Origin: an uncultured Faecalibacterium sp.
GTDB lineage: Bacteria > Bacillota > Clostridia > Oscillospirales > Ruminococcaceae
Direction: 5' to 3'
NCBI GenBank assembly: GCA_934561555.1
Contig: CAKTGQ010000006.1
Coordinates: 1-64,000 of the forward strand
Length of the DNA: 64,000 bases
The position numbers were made by a program, and so were the translations under genes. Positions 1-7,152 of the stretch are shown in pieces (position 1 is the first letter of the stretch; each line of letters begins with the position of its first letter). Below the pieces are notes generated by a model. It was not told where the DNA came from. It saw nothing but the letters and a program-made list of their open reading frames with translations, and made no database searches.

Positions 1-162
1 TCAAGGCTGTTTAACGCAAAAGCCAGCTGTGCTTGTAGAAATAGACTAAATTTTCGACTTTTCAGATACACCCTAGCTTACCTCTATAATATAGGTAAGT
101 ATAACGCGGTTTTTCCCCCTTTGCAAGTTTTTGGTGTCGGGCGCACCGGAATGATTCCTCGT

Positions 163-200
163 AAAAAATTCACCGGAGCGTCCGCAGATGCCCCGGTGAA
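163..200 (-). terminator. Rho-independent terminator of the DegV-family gene
   Basis: An 8-bp stem (TTCACCGG at 169-176 with CCGGTGAA at 193-200) is followed on the minus strand by a run of six T. It lies 26 bases beyond the stop codon of the DegV-family gene. The bases to its left (1-162) hold no gene that I can support. Confidence 0.75.
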
Positions 201-226
201 CCAAGATCCTATTCTATATTTTCCGC

Positions 227-1075
227 TCAGACGGTGGGTGCTTCGTTATCCTCGTAGCCCACCATCAGGCCGCCGTATTCCGCGTAGTAGCTGCACAGAG
301 CGCCGCAGCTGCCCACCTCCACCTTGGCCTCCGGGAACACGGCATGGACCATGTGCTTCAGCCGCTCCGCAGCGGCAGCGTTGCAGCAGTGGTCGATGTG
401 CACCCGGCCGTTGGTCAGGCCGTGCGCCTTCATTTCCAGCACCATGCGCTCCAGTGCGCCGTGCTCGCCGCGGGTCTTGCAAATAACCTCCAGATCACCG
501 GCGTCGCTGGCCTGACCGATGACCCGGATGCCCAGCATCCGCGCCACCGCAGCCACAGCGGGCTTCACGCGGCCATTGCGAGCAAGGTTTGCCAGAGATT
601 CCAGCGCAAACAGCAGATGGGTGTGCTCATGGTACGCCCGGATCTCCTCGCACACGGTATCAAAGGGCTTGCCGGCCTTGATCAGCGCCGCCAGACGCTC
701 CACCAGCAGGCGGGATTCCGCACCGGTGGACAGGCTGTCCAGCACAAAGACCCGCGCACCCTCGTGGCTCTGCTCGTACTCCTCGCCCGCCAGCAGCGCG
801 GCGTTGTAGGCACCGGACAGCGTGCCGGTGATGGTCACAACATACACCTCGTCTGCGCCCTCATAGGCAGCCATCCAGTCCGAGATGTTGGGGCAGGAGG
901 TGCTGGTGCGTCCCTTATAGGTGCGCATCTTCTCAGCCAGCGCAGGGGCATCCACCTCTGCGGTGTCCACATACTCCTGCTCGTCGGTCAGGATCTTCAG
1001 CGGCACACAGGCAAACCCTACATCGGGCAGCTCGTACACATTTGAAGAGGAATCTACAACGATTTTGCTTTTCAT
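227..1075 (-). CDS. DegV family fatty-acid-binding protein (host)
   Basis: The 282-residue product has the DegV/EDD fold signature: it opens with KIVVDSSSN, has the TSCPNISDW stretch near residue 60 and the SGAYNAA motif near 90. Family members bind a fatty acid in the cytoplasm and deliver it to fatty acid kinase for phospholipid synthesis. I chose the start at 1075 because GGAG precedes it at good spacing and the motif-bearing protein begins there. An in-frame extension to 1315 exists but lacks family sequence and a ribosome site. The gene is host DNA, divergent from the next gene, and ends at a clear terminator. Confidence 0.9.
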   Translation of the reverse strand: MKSKIVVDSSSNVYELPDVGFACVPLKILTDEQEYVDTAEVDAPALAEKMRTYKGRTSTSCPNISDWMAAYEGADEVYVVTITGTLSGAYNAALLAGEEYEQSHEGARVFVLDSLSTGAESRLLVERLAALIKAGKPFDTVCEEIRAYHEHTHLLFALESLANLARNGRVKPAVAAVARMLGIRVIGQASDAGDLEVICKTRGEHGALERMVLEMKAHGLTNGRVHIDHCCNAAAAERLKHMVHAVFPEAKVEVGSCGALCSYYAEYGGLMVGYEDNEAPTV

Positions 1076-1332
1076 ATTTTTCTCCATTTTCAAGCGGCGC
1101 ACGCCGCAGTCATTCCTTTGTCCGTGACCATCATAGCAGTTTTTCAAAACCCTGTCAACTGTTTTCTTTAATTCTTTTACAAAGTTTTCGTTGCCGGTTG
1201 ACCAATTTTCCAAAATGCGGTATACTATTTCACAGGCAGAAGTGCTTTTGCGGAAGGCAATTGCCCTGCCTCCATACAAAAACAACGTTCCTGCTCGCAA
1301 AAAGTGCAGGAGCATAAACGGAATAAGATACT

Positions 1333-1875
1333 ATGAAATCTGAAACTAAACTCCGCGTTGCGGCGTGTGCTGCGGGCTTTGCCCTGCCCCGGTACAACGA
1401 TCTCCCCTCGGTAGGGCTGTATCTGGACCAGACGGTGCAGTTCGTCAACGGCTACTTCCGCAGCTTCTGCGGGGTGGAGCTTACCCCGTCTATGGTAAGC
1501 AACTACGTCAAAAAAGGGGTGGTAGATCACCCCATCCGCAAAAAATACACCCGGGATCAGATCGCATCCCTGATGTACATTGCAGTCTCCAAAACGGTGC
1601 TCTCGATCGAAAATATCGACACCCTGTTCAAAATGCAGCGGGAGCACTGCTCCGCCGGGACAGCCTACGATATCTTCTGCGAGGAGCTGGAGACGAGTCT
1701 TTCTGTGGTGTTCGGCGGCAAGGCCGCCCAGCCGGAGACTGTGCTCAACGACGAGCGTCTGCTGTTGCGCAGCACCATTTTTGCAGCAGTCAATAAAATG
1801 TATCTGGACTGCTGCTTCGATGCCCTGCGGCAGGAGCAGGCTCTGTGGTCGGACATCCTGCCGGATCTGGCGTAA
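1333..1875 (+). CDS. DUF1836 domain protein (host)
   Basis: The 180-residue cytoplasmic protein matches my recollection of the DUF1836 family of Firmicutes: a MerR-like N-terminal region (LTPSMVSNYVKKGVVDHP near residues 55-72) followed by helices. The family is thought to bind DNA, but its target is unknown. The ribosome site is weak. This is the last host gene before the prophage; its stop is followed 25 bases later by a strong terminator and then the attachment site. Confidence 0.8.
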   Translation: MKSETKLRVAACAAGFALPRYNDLPSVGLYLDQTVQFVNGYFRSFCGVELTPSMVSNYVKKGVVDHPIRKKYTRDQIASLMYIAVSKTVLSIENIDTLFKMQREHCSAGTAYDIFCEELETSLSVVFGGKAAQPETVLNDERLLLRSTIFAAVNKMYLDCCFDALRQEQALWSDILPDLA

Positions 1876-1899
1876 CAATACAACATCGCTCCGTATAGT

Positions 1900-1939
1900 A
1901 AAAGCCACCTGAAAACTTACGTTTTCAGGTGGCTTTTTT
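1900..1939. terminator. Bidirectional terminator between DUF1836 gene and att site
   Basis: A perfect 17-bp stem (1900-1916 with 1921-1937) with loop TTAC is followed by T on the plus strand, and its complement is also T-rich. Read on the minus strand it begins two bases after the CCA of the tmRNA-like 3' end at 1942. It therefore probably served both the DUF1836 gene and the uninterrupted host RNA gene. Confidence 0.8.
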
Positions 1940-1941
1940 AC

Positions 1942-1965
1942 TGGTGGAGGCGATGGGAGTCGAAC
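1942..1965 (-). other. attL: Prophage attachment site at a tmRNA/tRNA-like 3' end (host-phage junction)
   Basis: Host and phage sequence meet at 1942, where the sequence starts to match the copy at 40662. Read on the minus strand, the core has a T-loop (TTCGACT), a stem half CCCAT, an acceptor half CGCCTCC and ACCA. The U at acceptor position 70 is the alanine identity base, which fits tmRNA (ssrA) or tRNA-Ala; the TTCGACTC style favours ssrA. No 5' part of the RNA gene is present here. It should lie beyond the right end of copy 2. The inner limit of the core cannot be set without that end. Confidence 0.75.
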
Positions 1966-2080
1966 AATTAAAAACGATTGATTGTCGTCAAAAATTCATC
2001 TGGGATGCATGAAAGAGCGAAGGAATAATACGGATTTGTTGGGTTATACCCGATTCGTTTTTTAACATTTAGAAAAAAGA

Positions 2081-2101
2081 GTGTTACCAAATGTGTTACC
2101 A
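2081..2101. promoter_or_regulatory. Putative integrase arm-type sites (right arm of attP)
   Basis: Two direct copies of GTGTTACCA (2081-2089 and 2093-2101) are 12 bp apart. A pair with the same sequence, orientation and spacing lies on the other side of the core at 40592-40612. The left host flank has none. Paired short repeats either side of a core are typical of the arm sites of tyrosine recombinases. The pair overlaps the end of the integrase gene's 3' flank. Confidence 0.55.
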
Positions 2102-2104
2102 GAA

Positions 2105-3241
2105 TCATTCTTGAGCCTTCCTGAATGCAGCGGTCGTTGCAGCCGCCAAATCTTCTCGCTGGCCCTGCAATTCATGATGGTACACTCCGGAAGTGTCCAT
2201 GTTCTTGCTGTGACCAACCAGCATTTTTAGCTGGCTGTCAGTCAGGACGCTTGATTCAACGCTGACAAAGGTATGCCGCAGCTCGTAAAGTGAGACTTTC
2301 GGCTCAAGCCCGTTTGCTTCCTGATACGATTCCCAGCGGCGATAGAGCGTATGCTCTGATGGAATCTGAAACAGCGGGGTATTGTAGTTTAGCAGTATGC
2401 CTTGAGCCTTTAGGAGCTGTACCTGCGCCTCATAGGCATCCCGTGCTTCCTTGCCCATGTCAAAAGAGCGGATGGCGTTTTCATTCTTTCCGGTAGTCTG
2501 CTCCCGGTGCACATTGATGCTGCGCCGAAGGTTGACCGTGTTCCCTTTGATGTCTCCGTACCATAGGCCAATCAGCTCTCCGGGGCGCAGGCCGGTGGAA
2601 ACGGCAAAGCGATAGGCATAGATGTATTCGTCAAATACCGGCTTTCCGTAGTAGGTACGGGTGTCCACGCTAAACAGTACCTTCAGGGCGGTGGGCTGTA
2701 AAATTGTGCGCTTTCCCATTCTCGCATTCTTCGGGATTGACAGATCAGGATGCAGTGTCGTGTACTTATTCCTTCTGCACCACTTTACAAAGGCCGTTTC
2801 AGCCGCCCGAATCGTCATAAGCGTCTTTCGGCTCAACGGCTGGTTTGAGATGGGCTTGCGCTGGTTCTTTTTCTGTGAGCGCTTTCGGAACGAAACGTCA
2901 ATGGCCTTTTGAAGATCGCCCTCGGTTAACTCGTCAATGCGGATATTCCCGCAGGTCGGCAGGATATAGCAGTCCCCGTAACGCTGGCATTGTGTCACAT
3001 AGGACGTGCCGCAGGTCAGTTTCAGCTCTTCCACCCACTCGGCATAGAGCGTTGCCACCTTCTTCCTGCCGTCACGGATGCTGTCGTCGAGCCATGCATC
3101 TGCTTTTGCATTGGCCTCTCGTTGTCCTGTCCGGCCCGGCGTGCTGCTATAAAACCGTTTGCGTGTGCCGTTCTTCTGCACCGCGATGCACCAGCGCTTT
3201 TCCTTTTCCACCCAAAATGCCGTGTTGACCCGTTTTTTCAT
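2105..3241 (-). CDS. int: Phage integrase, tyrosine recombinase
   Basis: The 378-residue enzyme catalyses site-specific integration and excision at the adjacent attachment site. Visible catalytic features are Arg in GLRPGEL (about residue 219), LYELRHTF with the second Arg (322), GHS with its His (344) and the nucleophile Tyr in SGVYHH (354). The usual His of the HxLRH box is Tyr, a variant I recall in other Firmicute phage integrases. The N-terminus holds the arm-binding and SAM-like domains. I start at 3241, where GGAGGT precedes the ATG; a longer frame to 3352 lacks a ribosome site. The gene points toward the att core, as is usual. Confidence 0.95.
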   Translation of the reverse strand: MKKRVNTAFWVEKEKRWCIAVQKNGTRKRFYSSTPGRTGQREANAKADAWLDDSIRDGRKKVATLYAEWVEELKLTCGTSYVTQCQRYGDCYILPTCGNIRIDELTEGDLQKAIDVSFRKRSQKKNQRKPISNQPLSRKTLMTIRAAETAFVKWCRRNKYTTLHPDLSIPKNARMGKRTILQPTALKVLFSVDTRTYYGKPVFDEYIYAYRFAVSTGLRPGELIGLWYGDIKGNTVNLRRSINVHREQTTGKNENAIRSFDMGKEARDAYEAQVQLLKAQGILLNYNTPLFQIPSEHTLYRRWESYQEANGLEPKVSLYELRHTFVSVESSVLTDSQLKMLVGHSKNMDTSGVYHHELQGQREDLAAATTAAFRKAQE

Positions 3242-3408
3242 AAAATCCACCTCCATACACAAGGGTACACTGTTCCGCTGCCCTTTTGACGGCGGCGCTT
3301 TTTTCTTTGCTGCGGGGCGGCTTCCGGCTGCTTTTTCCCGCACCACGGACAAAAAGAAGCACTATCCGGGATCTCCTTCCGGCAGCATGGTCCCACGCAT
3401 TTCATGGC

Positions 3409-3996
3409 TTACTCCTTTTTCTTCCCGATATATCCGAAGGCACCATTTTCAGAAGCGGCCCTTCCGGCCTTGTAGTTGATCTTCAGGTCGTCAATTGGAG
3501 GATGCGGAGCGTCCGGGCATGGGTCAAGACCCGCGATCTGCGCATAGGTATACTGGTCTATGATGGTCCCGCACACGCTGACCCGGTTATTCAGAGGGCA
3601 GTGCAGGTTTGCAGCTATCTCCGATATGACAGCAGGCGGGCTGCTGCCGTGACTGCCCTTCAATATGAAGAGAAGCAGCCTTTTCGTCAGCGGCGGCAGG
3701 TTTACAACTAGACGGCACAACTCCGCGTTTAGCTCATCGTCGGCCTTGCCGTCATCCGGCACCGCGTACAAGTCCGGGTGCAGTACCTCCATAAAGACCG
3801 CGATGGGCGACACCCCGCAGGAAGAACACCAATCCATGATCTCGTCACTGTCCGGGCTTGACTGCCCTTTTTCCCAGTTCTGCACGGTGCGCTCGTTCTT
3901 CTCGAGCATGACCGCCATTTCCCGCTGGCTCAAGCCCGCCGCAACACGCGCCTTTGCCAAAGCAGCACCAATTTTAGCCGCCGTAAAATAACTCAT
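3409..3996 (-). CDS. XRE-family HTH transcriptional regulator
   Basis: The 195-residue protein has a clear helix-turn-helix near residues 15-45 (ALAKARVAAGLSQREMAVML, then NERTVQNWEKG). The C-terminal part is unrecognised and may mediate oligomerisation. The start at 3996 follows a purine-rich GGGGGAAGGG. It sits between the integrase and a divergent small operon, so it probably represses one or both. It is one of two lysogeny-type repressors in this phage (the other is at 5907-6539), and which one is the master repressor cannot be decided from sequence. Confidence 0.85.
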   Translation of the reverse strand: MSYFTAAKIGAALAKARVAAGLSQREMAVMLEKNERTVQNWEKGQSSPDSDEIMDWCSSCGVSPIAVFMEVLHPDLYAVPDDGKADDELNAELCRLVVNLPPLTKRLLLFILKGSHGSSPPAVISEIAANLHCPLNNRVSVCGTIIDQYTYAQIAGLDPCPDAPHPPIDDLKINYKAGRAASENGAFGYIGKKKE

Positions 3997-4042
3997 ACAC
4001 ACCCTTCCCCCATCGAAAATACATTGCGTGATATAAACAGAA

Positions 4043-4069
4043 AATGGCGCAGATTTTTTCTGCGCCATT
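4043..4069. promoter_or_regulatory. Inverted repeat in divergent regulatory region
   Basis: A perfect 11-bp inverted repeat (AATGGCGCAGA, T5 loop, TCTGCGCCATT) lies between the HTH gene and the divergent operon. It is 46 bp from the HTH start. It could be an operator or a leader hairpin. GGCGCA recurs at 4101-4106. Confidence 0.55.
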
Positions 4070-4162
4070 CGACAAAATTTACACCAATTTCATTTTCCTC
4101 TGGCGCATGGTAAAATATTGTCATAAGTTTACACAATTACCAAAATTCAGGAGGAAAACAAA

Positions 4163-4273
4163 ATGAAAACCGTTCAAACAAGCAACACCGACCCGGAAAT
4201 GACCATCATTGACGGAATGCCCGCCAGCGTGCTTACCGGCACAGCCAAAACCCCGCAGCCTTGGGAGGATTGA
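4163..4273 (+). CDS. Small phage protein, 36 aa
   Basis: A short reading frame (MKTVQTSNTDPEMT at its start, ending PQPWED) has a strong ribosome site, AGGAGG, eight bases upstream. It ends three bases before the next gene, whose own GGAGG lies inside its last codons. The pair looks like a two-gene operon transcribed away from the HTH gene, the position of a cro-like or antirepressor unit. No family is recognised. The protein is soluble and has no HTH. Confidence 0.6.
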   Translation: MKTVQTSNTDPEMTIIDGMPASVLTGTAKTPQPWED

Positions 4274-4276
4274 GCC

Positions 4277-4492
4277 ATGACCAACAATAAGACCGCCTGT
4301 TTCTGCAGCCACATCCGCGCTGCGCTTGCTTGCTACGTTGATATGACACCGGAGCAGCAAGCCCTTGCCGCCATGTACGCAAACCGCAAGATCACCGGCT
4401 TGAACACCCTGCGCGCCGCAGCGGTAAGCCCCGGCGGGGAGTGCGCCGCCCAGTTGTTGCAAAAAATGCAGCAGCTGGACACCAGCAAGTAA
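4277..4492 (+). CDS. Small phage protein, 71 aa, in the operon divergent from the repressor
   Basis: The 71-residue protein is alanine-rich and probably helical (AALACYVDMTPEQQALAAMYANR). It has two Cys near the N-terminus (ACFC) and no membrane segment. GGAGG lies nine bases upstream. I do not recognise a family. Its place opposite the repressor suggests a role in the lysis-lysogeny choice, but nothing in the sequence proves it. Confidence 0.65.
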   Translation: MTNNKTACFCSHIRAALACYVDMTPEQQALAAMYANRKITGLNTLRAAAVSPGGECAAQLLQKMQQLDTSK

Positions 4493-4496
4493 AACA

Positions 4497-4616
4497 ACGC
4501 GCATATTTTGCGCGAAGTCAGCGTAAACCGCGCGTTTTTCGCTTAAAAGTGCGCGTAAATCGCGCGATTCAGCGCAAATGTCAAATTTTCAGCGCATTTT
4601 TACGCAATTAAAATTG
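4497..4616. repeat. GCG-rich palindromic repeats between convergent genes
   Basis: About 120 bp hold many GCGC and CGCG words. GCGTAAACCGCGCG (4521) recurs as GCGTAAATCGCGCG (4553), a 32-bp period, with further GCGCAAAT-like words around them. The stretch lies between a plus-strand operon end and a minus-strand gene end. It has no clear terminator with a T tract. It could be a protein-binding array or a folded 3' end. Confidence 0.5.
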
Positions 4617-4662
4617 ATTGACGATTACACCAAAGTGTTGTAACACGCGGTTGTAAACAGGT

Positions 4663-5634
4663 TTACTTAGCTTTACGCCCTTCAGCCTTACCGCTTGAGA
4701 TATAGTGCTCATAGTATTTCGCGTTATCGTCACCAAAGGAAGCAACCAAATCCGCATTGTTAGACTTGTAAGCAGAAAGATTAAATTCTGCGCTACCCTG
4801 ACGACCTTCCTTCATTCCGCTATTTACAAAATGCTCAAGATATTTCCACTCGTTTTCTCCAAACAAAGCGGACAGATCAGGATTGTTTGCTTTGTAGTAT
4901 TCAAAGTTATAAACAGGGCTGTACTTCTTGAGCATAGCAAAATAAGGTATATAGTCAGGCTCTTTTCGGTAATTTCCAGAATACAAAGACTTTTGAGAAA
5001 TGGTTTCTTTAGTTCCGTCCATGTACTCTACAACAGCTTGAGTTGCTGCAATTGTCTCAACGGTTCCGTTGTACCACAAGCAATCCCATGTAACAGCTGT
5101 ATCGTACACGGCATTCTGGATCTCAGATTCAGACAGGTATGTTAACGGATCGCCATATTTTAAGCCATCGCTGTAAAATGCGTTCCAATAGTACGGATTT
5201 CCATACTTGTCAAGAAGAATTTTGTTATTATGTCGCTCTCCAATGTATGCAAAATAGTCAGTTGAAAGTTGAGTTTGTTGTGCAAACGGTGTTCCTTGCT
5301 GTGTAAAATTATCGAATGTTCCAATTGTGCTGGAAGCATCAAATTTTGTCGGATAAATCGGACCCACAACGCGCGCTTTCACAGAAGAGTACCCGCGAAT
5401 GGTACAAGCCACGTTGTCACCAACGGCATTTATAGGGACAAGTGTAAAAGTAACATATTTTATTGTTTTGCTAGAATTGTTACGAAAGCACACAGTAGGA
5501 GTGACACCATTTGCAGAGTTTACGGAAAAATAAACATCCATAAGTTCCACTGAAGGTTTTGCCGCAAACGCTGACATTGAAAAGATCATCAACGTGAATA
5601 GCGTAAAGGCAATTGCAAGCAATTTCTTTTTCAT
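4663..5634 (-). CDS. Secreted protein with C-terminal surface repeats (lysogenic cargo)
   Basis: The 323-residue product starts with a Sec signal peptide (KKK, then a hydrophobic stretch, cleavage likely after SAFA near residue 24). The first domain looks Ig-like (FRNNSSKTIKYVTFTLVP, GYSSVKARVVGPI), as in uncharacterised Firmicute secreted proteins. The C-terminus carries two repeats of about 40 residues (YYKANNPDLSALFG..EGRQG and AYKSNNADLVASFG..EGRKA), a type seen in secreted clostridial proteins. The start at 5634 has GAGGTGG upstream. The gene is visibly more AT-rich than its neighbours and sits between repressors, so it is probably expressed in the lysogen and changes the host surface or secretome. 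Confidence 0.8.
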   Translation of the reverse strand: MKKKLLAIAFTLFTLMIFSMSAFAAKPSVELMDVYFSVNSANGVTPTVCFRNNSSKTIKYVTFTLVPINAVGDNVACTIRGYSSVKARVVGPIYPTKFDASSTIGTFDNFTQQGTPFAQQTQLSTDYFAYIGERHNNKILLDKYGNPYYWNAFYSDGLKYGDPLTYLSESEIQNAVYDTAVTWDCLWYNGTVETIAATQAVVEYMDGTKETISQKSLYSGNYRKEPDYIPYFAMLKKYSPVYNFEYYKANNPDLSALFGENEWKYLEHFVNSGMKEGRQGSAEFNLSAYKSNNADLVASFGDDNAKYYEHYISSGKAEGRKAK

Positions 5635-5724
5635 GATAACCACCTCAAAATAACAAAAATATGCAGCCAAACAGCTGCCGGAAACCTTAAATTATCAATG
5701 ATCTAGCCAAAGGGGGAAAATAAA

Positions 5725-5877
5725 GTGCAAGATACCAGCACAATGTTTGCGAAGCGTGATACAATAGAAGAAAAAGAGAAGCACGACAAGCTTGTGCGTC
5801 TTGCCGTCAACGAAATTCTCTCATTGTCCGAAAATCAACTTCAGGAAGTGATACGGAGGTTCTATGATGTTTTGTAA
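5725..5877 (+). CDS. Small phage protein, 50 aa, GTG start
   Basis: A 50-residue charged, helical protein (EEKEKHDKLVRLAVNEILSL, then LQEVIRRFYDVL) starts at GTG with AGGGGG upstream. It runs opposite to both neighbours and is divergent from the secreted-protein gene. The heptad-like leucines suggest a helical hairpin or dimer. No family is recognised, but codon use and the ribosome site make it a likely gene. Confidence 0.55.
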   Translation: MQDTSTMFAKRDTIEEKEKHDKLVRLAVNEILSLSENQLQEVIRRFYDVL

Positions 5878-5906
5878 TTTGCGCTCTTTACTATTGAGGT
5901 ATACAC

Positions 5907-6539
5907 TCATTCTGGAAGCTCAATCTTGACCGCTTGTGCAATTCGCACCAACTTCATAATATTTTCTTCCGTCATGCCGTCCAGCGCTTCAAGCAGTGCC
6001 CGGCGGGCGGGTGACAACTTCTCTAGCTCAATGCCGTCTATGGCGTTGGGCTTTTCTTTTTGCTCAGGTGCAGCCGGGGCGGTTACAGGGGAAGAATCGT
6101 CGGTTTCGCCGTTCAGGTATGCAGCGGTCGTGTGCAGCTCTTTCGCCCAGACCTCAAGGATTTCAGGCTTCACGTTCTTTGTTCTACGCAGATTGCTTCC
6201 GGCTTTGGACGGCAGGCCAACGAGGTCATAGAGGTGTGACTGCGTCTTCCCCTGCTGCTTGCACAGGGCGTAAAACCTATCATATTGGAATGTGCCGTAC
6301 TCTTTACCTATATACGTATTGCTGTCTGCTGCTGAAGGGTCATCAGTTTTTCCAAGAAGATAGTCAACAGACGTTCCAAGTGTTGTTGCAAGTGTAGGTA
6401 GATACTTCACAGGGACATCTGCATCGCGGCTTGTTACATTTGCAAGATAGCCTGAGCTTTTTCCAATAGCCTGACTGAGGAATGAAATTTGAACTCCCTT
6501 CTTGTCGGCAAGATCGCGTATCCTTGAAATGTTCCCCAT
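5907..6539 (-). CDS. Phage repressor with two HTH domains
   Basis: The 210-residue protein contains two XRE-like HTH units in tandem. The first (residues 3-70, ISRIRDLADKKGVQISFLSQ) ends VDYLLGKTDD; the second (about 80-150, YDRFYALCKQQGKTQSHLYD) ends AAYLNGETDD. The matching closing motifs point to an internal duplication. A Pro/Ala linker leads to a helical C-terminus. The start at 6539 has GAGGTG upstream; a GTG nine bases earlier lacks spacing. It is divergent from the first of two identical early promoters and is the best candidate for their repressor. Confidence 0.85.
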   Translation of the reverse strand: MGNISRIRDLADKKGVQISFLSQAIGKSSGYLANVTSRDADVPVKYLPTLATTLGTSVDYLLGKTDDPSAADSNTYIGKEYGTFQYDRFYALCKQQGKTQSHLYDLVGLPSKAGSNLRRTKNVKPEILEVWAKELHTTAAYLNGETDDSSPVTAPAAPEQKEKPNAIDGIELEKLSPARRALLEALDGMTEENIMKLVRIAQAVKIELPE

Positions 6540-6603
6540 AAATAGCACCTCGCAATAAAAAAACGATGAAGAATAAAAAAATACGAAAATCTAATAAAAC
6601 CTA

Positions 6604-6632
6604 TTTACAAAATAATTGAAAAGTAGTATAAT
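6604..6632 (+). promoter_or_regulatory. Early promoter 1 (part of a duplicated 47-bp element)
   Basis: TTTACA (6604-6609), a 17-base spacer and a perfect TATAAT (6627-6632) form a near-consensus sigma-A promoter. The surrounding 47 bp (6596-6642) recur at 8913-8959 with one mismatch. Such conservation beyond the -35 and -10 boxes implies shared operator sites. Confidence 0.9.
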
Positions 6633-6709
6633 AGCAAATGTAAGGAACGGCTATCCTACATAAATAATACTACTATATCAGTAAAAAAGCAACAAGTGAG
6701 GTAAAAAAC

Positions 6710-7042
6710 ATGAAGAACTTTAACGAACTACCCGCATCCATCCAGAACGAGGTCAAGAACCTGTTGAAGGTCTACGACAAGTGCTTTGTCACTTACGAGA
6801 ACGCCGCCTATCACGTTTCTCCGTCCGTTGCTCTCACCAAGAGCTATGCAGCAGACCATGAGGCGGTTGGCACCTACACCGCAAAGGAAGTCTTTACCGC
6901 CGAAGAGCAGATCGTCAACTACGTTGAATCTTTCCATGAGTTTCCCATCCAGTACAAAGGCAAGCGCGACTACCGCTTGTTGAACAGCCTTGCATGGGGC
7001 AACAAGGTCAAGTTGGAGAACGGAAACCTCATGAACGCATAA
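6710..7042 (+). CDS. Early phage protein, 110 aa, first gene of ribozyme operon 1
   Basis: The 110-residue soluble protein (MKNFNELPASIQNEVKNLLK at the start) has no family I can name. It is the first gene after early promoter 1, with a leader of about 70 bases and GTGAGG upstream of the ATG. Its stop lies directly beside the first hammerhead ribozyme, so its message should end in a self-cut 3' end. The equivalent position in the second operon is held by an unrelated-looking 52-residue protein that also ends in Asn-Ala. Confidence 0.8.
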   Translation: MKNFNELPASIQNEVKNLLKVYDKCFVTYENAAYHVSPSVALTKSYAADHEAVGTYTAKEVFTAEEQIVNYVESFHEFPIQYKGKRDYRLLNSLAWGNKVKLENGNLMNA

Positions 7043-7046
7043 CTAA

Positions 7047-7112
7047 CCCGCCTGATGATGGCTGCTTGGCAGCAGCCGAAACCACCCGGCAGCCAGCCGT
7101 GGAGGTCGCGGG
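7047..7112 (+). ncRNA. Hammerhead ribozyme, type I (copy A)
   Basis: All core parts are present in order. Stem I 5' strand is CCCGC (7047-7051), then CUGAUGA (7052-7058). Stem II is GGCTGC (7060-7065) with GCAGCC (7072-7077), followed by GAAA (7078-7081). Stem III opens with ACC/GGT and is capped by AGCCA; the cleavage triplet GUC ends at 7107. Stem I 3' strand is GCGGG (7108-7112). Cleavage is predicted after 7107. One extra U follows the CUGAUGA box; an extra residue at that point is known in a viroid hammerhead. The ribozyme would cut the message between the 110-residue gene and the DUF932 gene. Confidence 0.87.
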
Positions 7113-7152
7113 AACCACCGCAACCAACAATCAATTTTCGGAGGTATGAAAA

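Noticed and set aside
1076..1315. N-terminal extension of the DegV-family gene to 1315
   Set aside because: The extra 80 residues show no family sequence, lack a ribosome site and cross the divergent promoter region.
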